A stretch of DNA of 10,069 bases from Sphingopyxis macrogoltabida (GCA_003241685.1 QFPJ01000065.1:1-10069), one strand, 5' to 3'. Positions 1-10,039 are shown, numbered from the stretch's first letter. Notes: generated from the sequence alone by a model not told the origin. Made by a program: numbers and translations.

Positions 1-85
1 GTGCCCAGAAGAGGACTCGAACCTCCACGACCTTGCGATCGCCAGCACCTGAAGCTGGTGCGTCTACCAATTCCGCCATCTGGGC
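1..85 (-). tRNA. tRNA-Leu, anticodon CAG
   Basis: Read on the minus strand, this folds as a class II (long variable arm) tRNA that decodes CUG leucine codons. The acceptor arms GCCCAGA and TCTGGGC pair, and the discriminator base is A, as expected for leucine. The anticodon stem CCAGC/GCTGG encloses the loop TTCAGGT, which places the anticodon CAG at plus-strand bases 49-51. The variable arm is a stem CGATC/GGTCG closed by a GCAA loop. The T arm contains the usual TTCGAGT loop. The 5' end is base 85 and the discriminator is base 2. Base 1 matches the first C of the CCA tail, and the rest lies outside the window, so I cannot say whether CCA is encoded. Confidence 0.97.
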
Positions 86-103
86 ACGGGGTAGGAGCGG
101 GCG

Positions 104-131
104 CTTAGCGGCGGGCGCGGCGGCTTGTCAA
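104..131 (-). promoter_or_regulatory. Candidate promoter for the tRNA-Leu gene
   Basis: On the minus strand a perfect -35 hexamer TTGACA occupies bases 131-126. After 16 bases comes GCTAAG (109-104), a weak match to the -10 consensus. That would start transcription near base 97, about a dozen bases before the mature tRNA 5' end at 85, a sensible distance for a stable RNA gene. The -35 box and the geometry are visible; promoter activity is inferred, and the -10 box is poor. Confidence 0.5.
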
Positions 132-207
132 CCGCGCCGGACGGTTTGTGGCATATTTTATCGCAAAGTGGCGGTTTCCCGTCGCCCCCTTGCCTCTCGC
201 CCCTTGC

Positions 208-233
208 CCCCATCGGCGCTTCGCGGCATGGGG
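208..233. other. Hairpin in the tRNA/NDUFA9-like intergenic gap
   Basis: The arms CCCCAT (208-213) and ATGGGG (228-233) pair perfectly. Between them a small CGC/GCG stem with a TTC loop can form. It sits in the 201-base gap between the divergent tRNA gene and the first coding region. There is no T run, so it is not a typical rho-independent terminator. The rest of the gap holds a short AT-rich patch near 149-165 and a pyrimidine-rich stretch near 178-211, and I see no open frame of note there. Function unknown; possibly a 5' leader structure or chance in GC-rich DNA. Confidence 0.3.
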
Positions 234-286
234 ACGGCAACGGACCCGGCACAGCGGGCCGGAGAATCATCATATAGGCGGACGCG

Positions 287-1225
287 ATGCGAAACTTGGG
301 TGGACAGTTGATCACGGTGCTGGGCGGCGGCGGCTTCGTCGGCCGCTATGTCGTGCAGCGCCTGCTGGCACAGGGGGCGCGCGTCCGCGTCGCGCAGCGC
401 GAACCGCGCAAGGCGGTCTTCCTGAAACCGCTCGGCGGCCTGGGCCAGACGCAGTTCGTCGCCGCCGACGTCCGCGATCCCGCCAGCATCGCGCGCGCCG
501 TCGCCGGCAGCGACGCCGTCGTCAACCTGGTCGGCAGCTTTGCCGATATGGACGCCGTCCAGGCAAAGGGTGCCGGGCATGTCGCGGCGGCGGCAAAGGC
601 AGCGGGCGTCGGTACGCTCGTCCACCTGTCGGCGATCGGCGCCGACCGTGACAGCGCGTCGGCCTATGGCCGCAGCAAGGGCGATGGCGAGGCCGCCGTC
701 CGTGCCGCCTTTCCCGGCGCCGCCATTCTGCGTCCGTCGATCATTTTCGGCCTCGAAGACAAATTCATCAATCGCTTCGCCGCGCTGATCCGCATGGCGC
801 CCGTCATTCCGGTCATCGCCCCGGCGAGCCGATTCCAGCCCGTCTATGTCGGCGATGTCGCCGACGCCGTCGTCGCGGCGTTGAACGCCGACGCCGCCGG
901 GAAGACGTTCGAACTCGGCGGGCCGCAAATATTCACCATGGCCGAGCTGATGCGGTGGATCGCCCAGGCGACGGGGCGCAAGCGGCTGTTCGTCGAATTG
1001 CCCGATGCGGTTGGCGGCGCCCTCGCCTCCGGCCTTGGCTGGGCGCCGGGCGCACCGATCACCAAGGATCAGTGGCTGATGCTGCAAAGCGACAATGTCG
1101 CGGCACCGGGCAGCGAGGGCCTGTCCGCGCTCGGCATCGCGCCGACCTCGCTGGCGGCGGTCGCGGAGGGCTGGCTGGTCCAGTATCGCCGGTACGGCCG
1201 CTTCTCTGCCCCGACTTCCGCCTGA
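287..1225 (+). CDS. NDUFA9-like NAD(P)-binding atypical short-chain dehydrogenase (complex I NDUFA9 subunit family)
   Basis: This 312-residue protein is an atypical short-chain dehydrogenase/reductase with a Rossmann fold. The dinucleotide-binding glycine motif GGGGFVGR is at residues 13-20, directly after the first beta strand. An acidic D61 follows the third strand, and NLVG (80-83) and HLSAIGA (113-119) mark later strands. A Y-x3-K pair (Y127, K131) lies at the usual catalytic position. LRPSIIFG (148-155) and FQPVYVGDVADA (183-194) are typical of the group related to mitochondrial NDUFA9. In mitochondria that protein is an accessory complex I subunit binding NADPH. In bacteria the role is unproven, and quinone or NAD(P) sensing or reduction are possibilities. 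The ATG at 287 has only a weak upstream purine patch (GGAG at 261-264 is too far), but the Rossmann motif begins a few residues in, so the start is credible. uppP follows after 83 bases. The family is fairly sure, the substrate unknown. Confidence 0.82.
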   Translation: MRNLGGQLITVLGGGGFVGRYVVQRLLAQGARVRVAQREPRKAVFLKPLGGLGQTQFVAADVRDPASIARAVAGSDAVVNLVGSFADMDAVQAKGAGHVAAAAKAAGVGTLVHLSAIGADRDSASAYGRSKGDGEAAVRAAFPGAAILRPSIIFGLEDKFINRFAALIRMAPVIPVIAPASRFQPVYVGDVADAVVAALNADAAGKTFELGGPQIFTMAELMRWIAQATGRKRLFVELPDAVGGALASGLGWAPGAPITKDQWLMLQSDNVAAPGSEGLSALGIAPTSLAAVAEGWLVQYRRYGRFSAPTSA

Positions 1226-1247
1226 TCCCACCCCATCCGGGCGTCCC

Positions 1248-1276
1248 GTCCCGACGATCGCGGTGATCGCCGGGAC
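1248..1276. other. Strong intergenic hairpin between the NDUFA9-like gene and uppP
   Basis: GTCCCG (1248-1253) pairs with CGGGAC (1271-1276). After one mismatch, CGATC (1255-1259) pairs with CGATC... read as GATCG (1265-1269), closing a five-base loop GCGGT. That gives about 11 base pairs with one internal mismatch. It begins 22 bases after the stop of the upstream gene and ends about 30 bases before the uppP start. No T run follows, so it could be a factor-dependent terminator, an mRNA-stabilising structure, or a leader element of uppP. The structure is visible; the role is inferred. Confidence 0.4.
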
Positions 1277-1308
1277 TGTCCGCTCTCAAGGACGTTTCCG
1301 CGACGCCG

Positions 1309-2109
1309 ATGCACGATCTTTTGACCATCATTCTCCTCGGCATCATCGAGGGGCTGACCGAATTTCTGCCCGTATCGTCGACCGGCCATCTGATCCTGGC
1401 CAGCGAATTGTTGGGCTTCACCGGCGACGGATCGGCGGCGTTCAAGATCGCCATCCAGCTCGGCGCGATCCTGGCCGTGCTCGTCGCTTATCGGCAGCGT
1501 TTCTGGACGGTCGGCGTCGGCCTGCTCCACCGCGATGCCGACGCCACCGCCTTCACGCGCAACATCCTGATCGGCTTCCTGCCCGCGATGCTGATCGGCG
1601 CGGTCGCCTATGAAGGCGTGCGGGCCCTGCTCCAGTCGCCGATGACCGTCGCCGTCGTGCTGGTGCTCGGCGGAATCGCGATCCTGATCATCGAACGGAT
1701 GGTCAAGGTGGTGAAGGTCGAAAGCGTGGAGGCGATGCCGCTGAAGACCGCCGTTGCAATCGGCGTGGTACAGTGCATCGCGATGATCCCCGGGGTCAGC
1801 CGGTCGGGCGCGACGATCATGGGCGCGCTGCTGATGGGTGTCGAACGCAAGACGGCGGCCGAGTTCAGCTTTTTCCTCGCGGTGCCGACGATGATCGGCG
1901 CGACGGTCTATTCCTTGTGGAAGGACCGCGCCATCCTGACGCTGGACGACGTCAATGCGATCGCGATCGGATTGGGCGTCGCCTTCGTTGTCGCGCTGGT
2001 GGTGGTGAAGGCCTTTGTCGCCATCGTCGGCCGCTTCGGCTTTGCCCCCTTTGCCTGGTATCGAATCATCGTCGGGGGCGCCGCGATGATCTGGCTGCTC
2101 GCACGATAG
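1309..2109 (+). CDS. uppP: Undecaprenyl-diphosphatase (UppP/BacA)
   Basis: This 266-residue integral membrane enzyme removes a phosphate from undecaprenyl diphosphate. It regenerates the lipid carrier for peptidoglycan and other surface polymers, and its overproduction gives bacitracin resistance. Both family signature motifs are intact. The first, EGLTEFLPVSSTGH (residues 14-27), carries the glutamates and histidine of the active site. The second, PGVSRSGATI (161-170), carries the essential arginine R165. Hydrophobic segments at about 4-20, 46-62, 86-102, 114-129, 146-160, 183-203, 216-240 and 247-264 fit a multi-pass protein. The length is close to that of the E. coli enzyme (about 273). 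The ATG at 1309 directly precedes the conserved first helix. An AAGGAC at 1288-1293 is somewhat distant for a ribosome binding site. It could be co-transcribed with the upstream gene, although a hairpin separates them. Confidence 0.96.
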   Translation: MHDLLTIILLGIIEGLTEFLPVSSTGHLILASELLGFTGDGSAAFKIAIQLGAILAVLVAYRQRFWTVGVGLLHRDADATAFTRNILIGFLPAMLIGAVAYEGVRALLQSPMTVAVVLVLGGIAILIIERMVKVVKVESVEAMPLKTAVAIGVVQCIAMIPGVSRSGATIMGALLMGVERKTAAEFSFFLAVPTMIGATVYSLWKDRAILTLDDVNAIAIGLGVAFVVALVVVKAFVAIVGRFGFAPFAWYRIIVGGAAMIWLLAR

Positions 2110-2138
2110 GGCCGATTTTTTACTTTTTATGAAAGATA

Positions 2139-2153
2139 GTTGCGTAGCGTAAC
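2139..2153. promoter_or_regulatory. Short palindrome with tandem GCGTA, possible operator
   Basis: Within the AT-rich gap upstream of gltD, the arms GTTGCG and CGTAAC flank a three-base centre. Five of the six arm positions pair, the sixth being G opposite T. The same bases also read as two tandem copies of GCGTA (2142-2151). Either arrangement could be a transcription factor site. It lies about 120 bases before the gltD start and just after T-rich sequence following uppP. No regulator can be named from the sequence alone. Confidence 0.3.
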
Positions 2154-2179
2154 CAAATCATCCGATCTCGCCCAAATTA

Positions 2180-2200
2180 TAGGTCATATATTATGTCCTA
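2180..2200. promoter_or_regulatory. Imperfect palindrome upstream of gltD, candidate operator or core promoter
   Basis: This is a 21-base inverted repeat centred on base 2190. The outer arms TAGG and CCTA and the inner arms CATA and TATG pair, with T opposite T at the two remaining positions, giving 8 of 10 pairs. Its centre contains TATTAT (2189-2194), a five-of-six match to the -10 consensus, but I see no convincing -35 box at the right distance. It ends 69 bases before the gltD ATG. The position and symmetry suit a dimeric regulator controlling the glutamate synthase operon. The symmetry is seen directly; regulation is inferred. Confidence 0.42.
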
Positions 2201-2253
2201 ATAAGCGATTCGACGGTGACAGAGCCCCCGCGCCCATGCATCAGCGCGGCAAC

Positions 2254-2262
2254 GAAGGGGAC
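2254..2262 (+). promoter_or_regulatory. Ribosome binding site that decides the gltD start
   Basis: GAAGGGGAC lies seven bases before the ATG at 2270. The same frame stays open upstream to a GTG at 2216, but that codon has no purine-rich site in front of it. The 18 extra residues would also precede the conserved GltD N-terminus. The ATG at 2270 is therefore the better start. Confidence 0.75.
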
Positions 2263-2269
2263 TGCACCT

Positions 2270-3712
2270 ATGGCTGCCGATCGCATGCTCCGGTTTGTGG
2301 AGCGTGAACAACATTATCCGGACAAGCGCTCCGCCGAGGAACGCGCGCGCGATTTCCGCGAGATCGCGCAGCGTTATGCCGCGCCCGACGCCGACGCGCA
2401 GGCGGCGCGCTGTTCGCAATGCGGCGTGCCCTATTGCTCGGTGCATTGCCCGCTGCACAATCATATCCCCGACTGGCTGCGCCTGACCGCCGAGGGACGG
2501 CTGCGCGAAGCCTATGAACTGTCGAACGCGACGTCGACCATGCCAGAAATCTGCGGCCGCATCTGTCCGCAGGATCGCCTTTGCGAAGGCAATTGCGTGA
2601 TCGAATTTTCGGGCCATGGCGCCGTGACGATCGGCAGCGTCGAAAAATATATCACCGACACCGCCTGGGCCGAAGGATGGGTCGAACCGATCCGCCCCGG
2701 CCCCGCCACCGGCCAGTCGATCGGCGTCATCGGCGCGGGTCCGGCGGGTCTGACCGCCGCGGAATATCTGCGCGCCGAGGGGCATGAGGTGCATGTCTAT
2801 GACCGGCACGACCGCGCCGGCGGCCTGCTGACCTATGGCATCCCGGGCTTCAAGCTCGAAAAGGATGTGGTGATGCGGCGGGTGGACCGTCTGGCCGAAG
2901 GCGACATCCACTTCCATCTCGGCTTCGAAGTCGGCCGCGACGCGACGCTCGACCAGTTGCGTCAGAAGCATGATGCCATCCTGATCGCGACCGGCGTTTA
3001 CAAGGCGCGCGAGATTCAGGTGCCCGGCAACGAAGCCGAGGGCGTGATTGCCGCGCTCGACTATCTGATCGCATCGAACCGCAAGAGCTTTGGCGATGCC
3101 GTTCCCGCCTTCGACGACGGGCGCCTGAACGCGGCGGACAAGCATGTCGTCGTGATCGGCGGCGGCGACACGGCGATGGACTGCGTCCGCACCGCCGTGC
3201 GTCAGGGCGCGAAATCGGTCAAATGCCTCTATCGCCGCGACCGCGAGAATATGCCCGGGTCGCAGCGTGAGGTTTCCAATGCCGAAGAGGAAGGCGTCGA
3301 GTTCGTCTGGCTGTCGGCTCCCGAAAGCTTCGCCGCCGACCGCCATGTCAAGCAAGTCGCCGTCGCGGGGATGCGGCTGGGCGCGCCGGACGCCAGCGGC
3401 CGCCGCAGCCCGGAACCCGACCCGGCGCGCAAGTTCGACCTGCCCGCCGACATGGTGATCAAGGCGCTGGGCTTCGATCCGGAAGAACTGCCACACCTGT
3501 TCGGATCGCCCGATCTGTCCGTCACGCGCTGGGGCACATTGCGCGTCGATCATCAGACGATGATGACCAGCCTGGGCGGCGTTTTTGCCGCCGGCGACAT
3601 CGTGCGCGGCGCCAGCCTGGTCGTCTGGGGCATCCGCGACGGCCGCGATGTCAGCGAACAGATGTCGAAATGGTTGAAAGCGAAAGCGAAAAGCGAAATG
3701 AAGGCGGCATGA
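2270..3712 (+). CDS. gltD: Glutamate synthase (NADPH) small (beta) subunit
   Basis: This 480-residue cytoplasmic flavoprotein is the electron-input subunit of bacterial glutamate synthase. It oxidises NADPH at FAD and passes electrons through iron-sulfur clusters to GltB. The N-terminal domain carries two cysteine sets, C48/C51/C56/C60 and C95/C99/C105/C109, as expected for the ferredoxin-like domain of GltD-family proteins. The FAD-binding GxGxxG is G155-A-G-P-A-G160. The NADPH-binding domain has GGGDTA (297-302). The closing FAD motif AAGDIVRGASLVVWGIRDGR begins at residue 440. The length is normal for the family. The tail ends in a lysine-rich KAKAKSEMKAA, encoded by purine-rich, GAAAGC-repeating DNA. 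It is first in a probable operon, with the next gene starting 23 bases after its stop. Related families (dihydropyrimidine dehydrogenase, NfnB subunits) share this fold, but gltB two genes downstream settles the identity. Confidence 0.97.
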   Translation: MAADRMLRFVEREQHYPDKRSAEERARDFREIAQRYAAPDADAQAARCSQCGVPYCSVHCPLHNHIPDWLRLTAEGRLREAYELSNATSTMPEICGRICPQDRLCEGNCVIEFSGHGAVTIGSVEKYITDTAWAEGWVEPIRPGPATGQSIGVIGAGPAGLTAAEYLRAEGHEVHVYDRHDRAGGLLTYGIPGFKLEKDVVMRRVDRLAEGDIHFHLGFEVGRDATLDQLRQKHDAILIATGVYKAREIQVPGNEAEGVIAALDYLIASNRKSFGDAVPAFDDGRLNAADKHVVVIGGGDTAMDCVRTAVRQGAKSVKCLYRRDRENMPGSQREVSNAEEEGVEFVWLSAPESFAADRHVKQVAVAGMRLGAPDASGRRSPEPDPARKFDLPADMVIKALGFDPEELPHLFGSPDLSVTRWGTLRVDHQTMMTSLGGVFAAGDIVRGASLVVWGIRDGRDVSEQMSKWLKAKAKSEMKAA

Positions 3713-3721
3713 CCAACAGGG

Positions 3722-3726
3722 AAGGA
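3722..3726 (+). promoter_or_regulatory. Ribosome binding site for the DUF2059-like gene
   Basis: AAGGA sits nine bases before the ATG at 3736. An earlier in-frame ATG at 3709 overlaps the gltD stop as ATGA, and the frame opens even further upstream. Only the 3736 start puts a clean signal peptide at the very N-terminus, so this site picks the start. Confidence 0.65.
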
Positions 3727-3735
3727 AATACCACC

Positions 3736-4878
3736 ATGTCGACTTGGAAATCCGCGCTGCTTGCCGGCACCATTGCGCTTGCCCCGATCGCTGCACCGGC
3801 CGCCTTCGCGGCGACGCAGGAAGCGCCCGAGGCCGAAGCGGTGGCCTATGACGCCGAAGCCGACACGGCCGCGATGAGCGAAACCTCCAAGGCCCGAATG
3901 CAGCGCGAGATGGACGAGGCGATGGCCTTCGTCGAAAAGCTGTTCGACACCAGTCACCTGCCCCCGATCGACCCCGCGCGCCTGGAATTGTCGCGCACGA
4001 CGACGGCCGCGCTGATCCCGTCGGGCAGCGTCGAGAAGATGATCGACAATATGTATGGCAGGATGTTCTCCACCTTCATGGAAGAGGTGGGCGGCACGTC
4101 GGACCTGATGCTGTCGATCAAGACCGGCGTCGAAACCGACAAGATCGCCGCGCTCGACGACAAGACCAAGGCACAGGTCGCCGATATCTTCGATCCCCAG
4201 CGCAAGGCGCGCGAGGGCCAGATCAACAAGATCATCCGGCCGCTGATCAGCGAGGCGCTCGCCGATCTTGAACCGCCGATGCGCGAAGGGCTGGCCAAGG
4301 CCTATGCCCGCAAGTTCAGCGGCGAACAGCTGGGCGAGGTCAACGCCTTCTTCGCAACCCCGACCGGCAAGCTCTATGCCAATGAATCGCTGGCGCTGCA
4401 GGCGGACCCCGAGGTGATGCTGGCGACGATCAAGGCGGTTCCGCCGCTCGTCACCAAATTCATCGACCGCGCGCCGACGATCGAAAAGCAGCTTGGCGAT
4501 CTGCCCAAGGAAAAGTCGCTCGGCGACCTCAGCGATGCGGAAATCAACAAGCTCGCCAAGCTGATGAAGGTCGACGCGAAGACGCTGAAGGAAACCCGCG
4601 ACATGTGGGCTTCGTCCGCGGCCGATGACGCGGCTTACGACAGCGCCGGGGATGCCGTCGACGCAGCGGACGCCGCCGCCTACGCGACCGATGCGGCCGC
4701 CGACGTGGCGGGCGCCGACGAAGGCTACAACCGCGAAAACTGGTCGGCCGCCGACATCGCGCAGGTCGAAAAGGCCGAGGCCGACGCCGCCGCCGCGACC
4801 TCCGCGCTGTTCGAAGCCGAGGCGAAGGCCGCGGCCAACGCCCGGAAAAAGCTCGGCCTGCCCGACCCCACCGATTGA
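3736..4878 (+). CDS. Exported DUF2059-like protein between gltD and gltB
   Basis: This 380-residue protein of unknown function is predicted to be secreted to the periplasm. Residues 1-25 form a signal peptide: K5, then a hydrophobic stretch, ending A-F-A with cleavage near residue 25 or 26. An acidic linker (about 28-50) follows. A helical region at about 55-135 resembles the N-terminal part of DUF2059 proteins, and KFSGEQLGEVNAFFATPTGK (193-212) matches the core DUF2059 pattern in which an F/Y-aromatic helix is followed by a 'P-x-G' turn. The C-terminal 90 residues (about 292-380) are low-complexity, rich in Ala, Asp and Glu, and end KKLGLPDPTD. There is no lipobox cysteine or other membrane segment. 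It lies between two cytoplasmic enzyme genes with gaps of 23 and 29 bases, so it is very likely co-transcribed, yet its compartment makes a direct part in glutamate synthesis unlikely. The family assignment is from memory of the pattern. Confidence 0.75.
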   Translation: MSTWKSALLAGTIALAPIAAPAAFAATQEAPEAEAVAYDAEADTAAMSETSKARMQREMDEAMAFVEKLFDTSHLPPIDPARLELSRTTTAALIPSGSVEKMIDNMYGRMFSTFMEEVGGTSDLMLSIKTGVETDKIAALDDKTKAQVADIFDPQRKAREGQINKIIRPLISEALADLEPPMREGLAKAYARKFSGEQLGEVNAFFATPTGKLYANESLALQADPEVMLATIKAVPPLVTKFIDRAPTIEKQLGDLPKEKSLGDLSDAEINKLAKLMKVDAKTLKETRDMWASSAADDAAYDSAGDAVDAADAAAYATDAAADVAGADEGYNRENWSAADIAQVEKAEADAAAATSALFEAEAKAAANARKKLGLPDPTD

Positions 4879-4895
4879 GCCGCAAACACCGGCCC

Positions 4896-4900
4896 GAGGA
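4896..4900 (+). promoter_or_regulatory. Ribosome binding site for gltB
   Basis: GAGGA stands seven bases before the ATG at 4908. The frame also contains a TTG at 4875 overlapping the previous gene's stop. That codon lacks such a site and would add 11 non-conserved residues, so ATG 4908 is preferred. Confidence 0.75.
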
Positions 4901-4907
4901 CAAGACG

Positions 4908-9437
<4,530 letters not shown>

Positions 9438-9537
9438 ACGCCGGCAACCGCGCATAAGCCTCGCTTCATCGCGCATCGCGGCGGCATTCAGCGGCGCGAA
9501 AGCCTGTTCGTGCGAAAAGCCCGCACCATTGATGTTC

Positions 9538-9543
9538 GAAGGA
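9538..9543 (+). promoter_or_regulatory. Ribosome binding site of the small exported-protein gene
   Basis: GAAGGA lies seven bases before the ATG at 9551, which supports both this start and the reality of the gene. The rest of the 113-base gap after gltB has no clear promoter. A weak GTGCG/CGCAC hairpin with a seven-base loop lies at 9510-9526. Confidence 0.65.
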
Positions 9544-9550
9544 TAAAGCC

Positions 9551-9991
9551 ATGCGCTCGATCCCGCTGCTTGCGGCCCTGGCCGCCCTGCCCCTTCTGGC
9601 GCTCGCGCCGCTGCCTGCCGCCGCTGCCGACCGGGAGCCGCGCGGCACGGTCGCGGCCCTGTCCGATCCGGTCATGCAGGACCGCATGGCCGACACCGTG
9701 ACCGCGCTCGTCGGCACGCTGATGCAGATGCAGGTCGGCCCCCTCGCCGATGCGATCGCGCGAGTCGATCCCGAATCCGGCGCCGCCACCATCCCGCCCG
9801 ACGCGACGCTGGGCGATGTGACGGGGCGTGATCCGTCTTATGCCGAACGCTTGGGCGACGATGTCCGGGCGGGCACGCGCATGGCCAGCCATGCCGCTGC
9901 GGCGCTTCAGGCCTATGCCCCCGTTTTCAAGGATATGGCGCGAGACCTTGCCGCGCAATGGGAGCGCGAGCGCGCCGACGCGCGGCGCTAG
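9551..9991 (+). CDS. Small exported protein of unknown function
   Basis: This 146-residue protein has a clear Sec-type signal peptide: R2, a long Leu/Ala hydrophobic core at 5-22, and a likely cut after A24-A-A26, before D27. I do not recognise a named domain. The mature part is about 120 residues and looks helical. Its elements are SDPVMQDRMADTVTALVGTLMQM (about 38-60), a turn QVGPLADAIARVDP (61-74), IPPDATLGDV (81-90), and two amphipathic helices (about 96-140) ending in a charged, Arg-rich tail WERERADARR. There are no cysteines, so no lipidation or disulfides. The pattern 'VGPLADAIARVDP ... PDATLGDV' seems familiar from small exported sphingomonad proteins, but that is recollection, not a search. 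It starts 113 bases after gltB with its own ribosome binding site. It could be at the tail of the same transcript or separately expressed. Confidence 0.72.
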   Translation: MRSIPLLAALAALPLLALAPLPAAAADREPRGTVAALSDPVMQDRMADTVTALVGTLMQMQVGPLADAIARVDPESGAATIPPDATLGDVTGRDPSYAERLGDDVRAGTRMASHAAAALQAYAPVFKDMARDLAAQWERERADARR

Positions 9992-10005
9992 GGTCAGGGC
10001 CCTAG
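9988..10005 (+). terminator. Stem-loop overlapping the stop codon of the small exported-protein gene
   Basis: CTAGGG (9988-9993) and CCCTAG (10000-10005) pair perfectly around the six-base loop TCAGGG, and the left arm includes the TAG stop. A stem this close to the stop is often the end of a transcription unit. There is no T run behind it, so intrinsic termination is doubtful, and factor-dependent termination or 3'-end protection are alternatives. Confidence 0.35.
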
Positions 10006-10018
10006 ATTCAGCTTCCGT

Positions 10019-10039
10019 GCCCCCTGCGAAGGCGGGGGC
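10019..10039. repeat. GC-rich REP-like hairpin with GAAG loop
   Basis: GCCCCC (10019-10024) pairs with GGGGGC (10034-10039). After a bulged T, GC (10026-10027) pairs with GC (10032-10033), closing a GAAG tetraloop. Intergenic elements of the form C-run, GC, GAAG, GC, G-run are common dispersed repeats in sphingomonad genomes, which is the basis for calling it repeat-like. Only one copy is in the window, so its repetitive nature cannot be shown here. The flanking bases up to 10069 show nothing else I can name. Confidence 0.5.

Noticed and set aside
158..1231. A 357-codon minus-strand frame opposite the NDUFA9-like gene
   Set aside because: Low-information Arg/Asp/Ala-rich translation; the plus strand has a proper Rossmann protein.
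2065..2121. Possible rho-independent terminator after uppP (ATCATCG/CGATGAT stem, later T run)
   Set aside because: The stem at 2065-2090 lies inside the uppP coding sequence and the T run begins about 25 bases after it, so the parts are too far apart. No good stem directly abuts the T run.
2198..3796. A 532-codon open frame on the minus strand opposite gltD
   Set aside because: Same shadow effect; the translation shows no family motif and the opposite strand is clearly gltD.
4875..4907. TTG start for gltB overlapping the previous stop codon
   Set aside because: The ATG at 4908 has a well-placed GAGGA site and gives a propeptide of ordinary length before the catalytic cysteine.
9510..9526. 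GTGCG/CGCAC hairpin between gltB and the last gene as a terminator
   Set aside because: Only five pairs around a seven-base loop, no T run, and it sits close to the next ribosome binding site; chance is enough.
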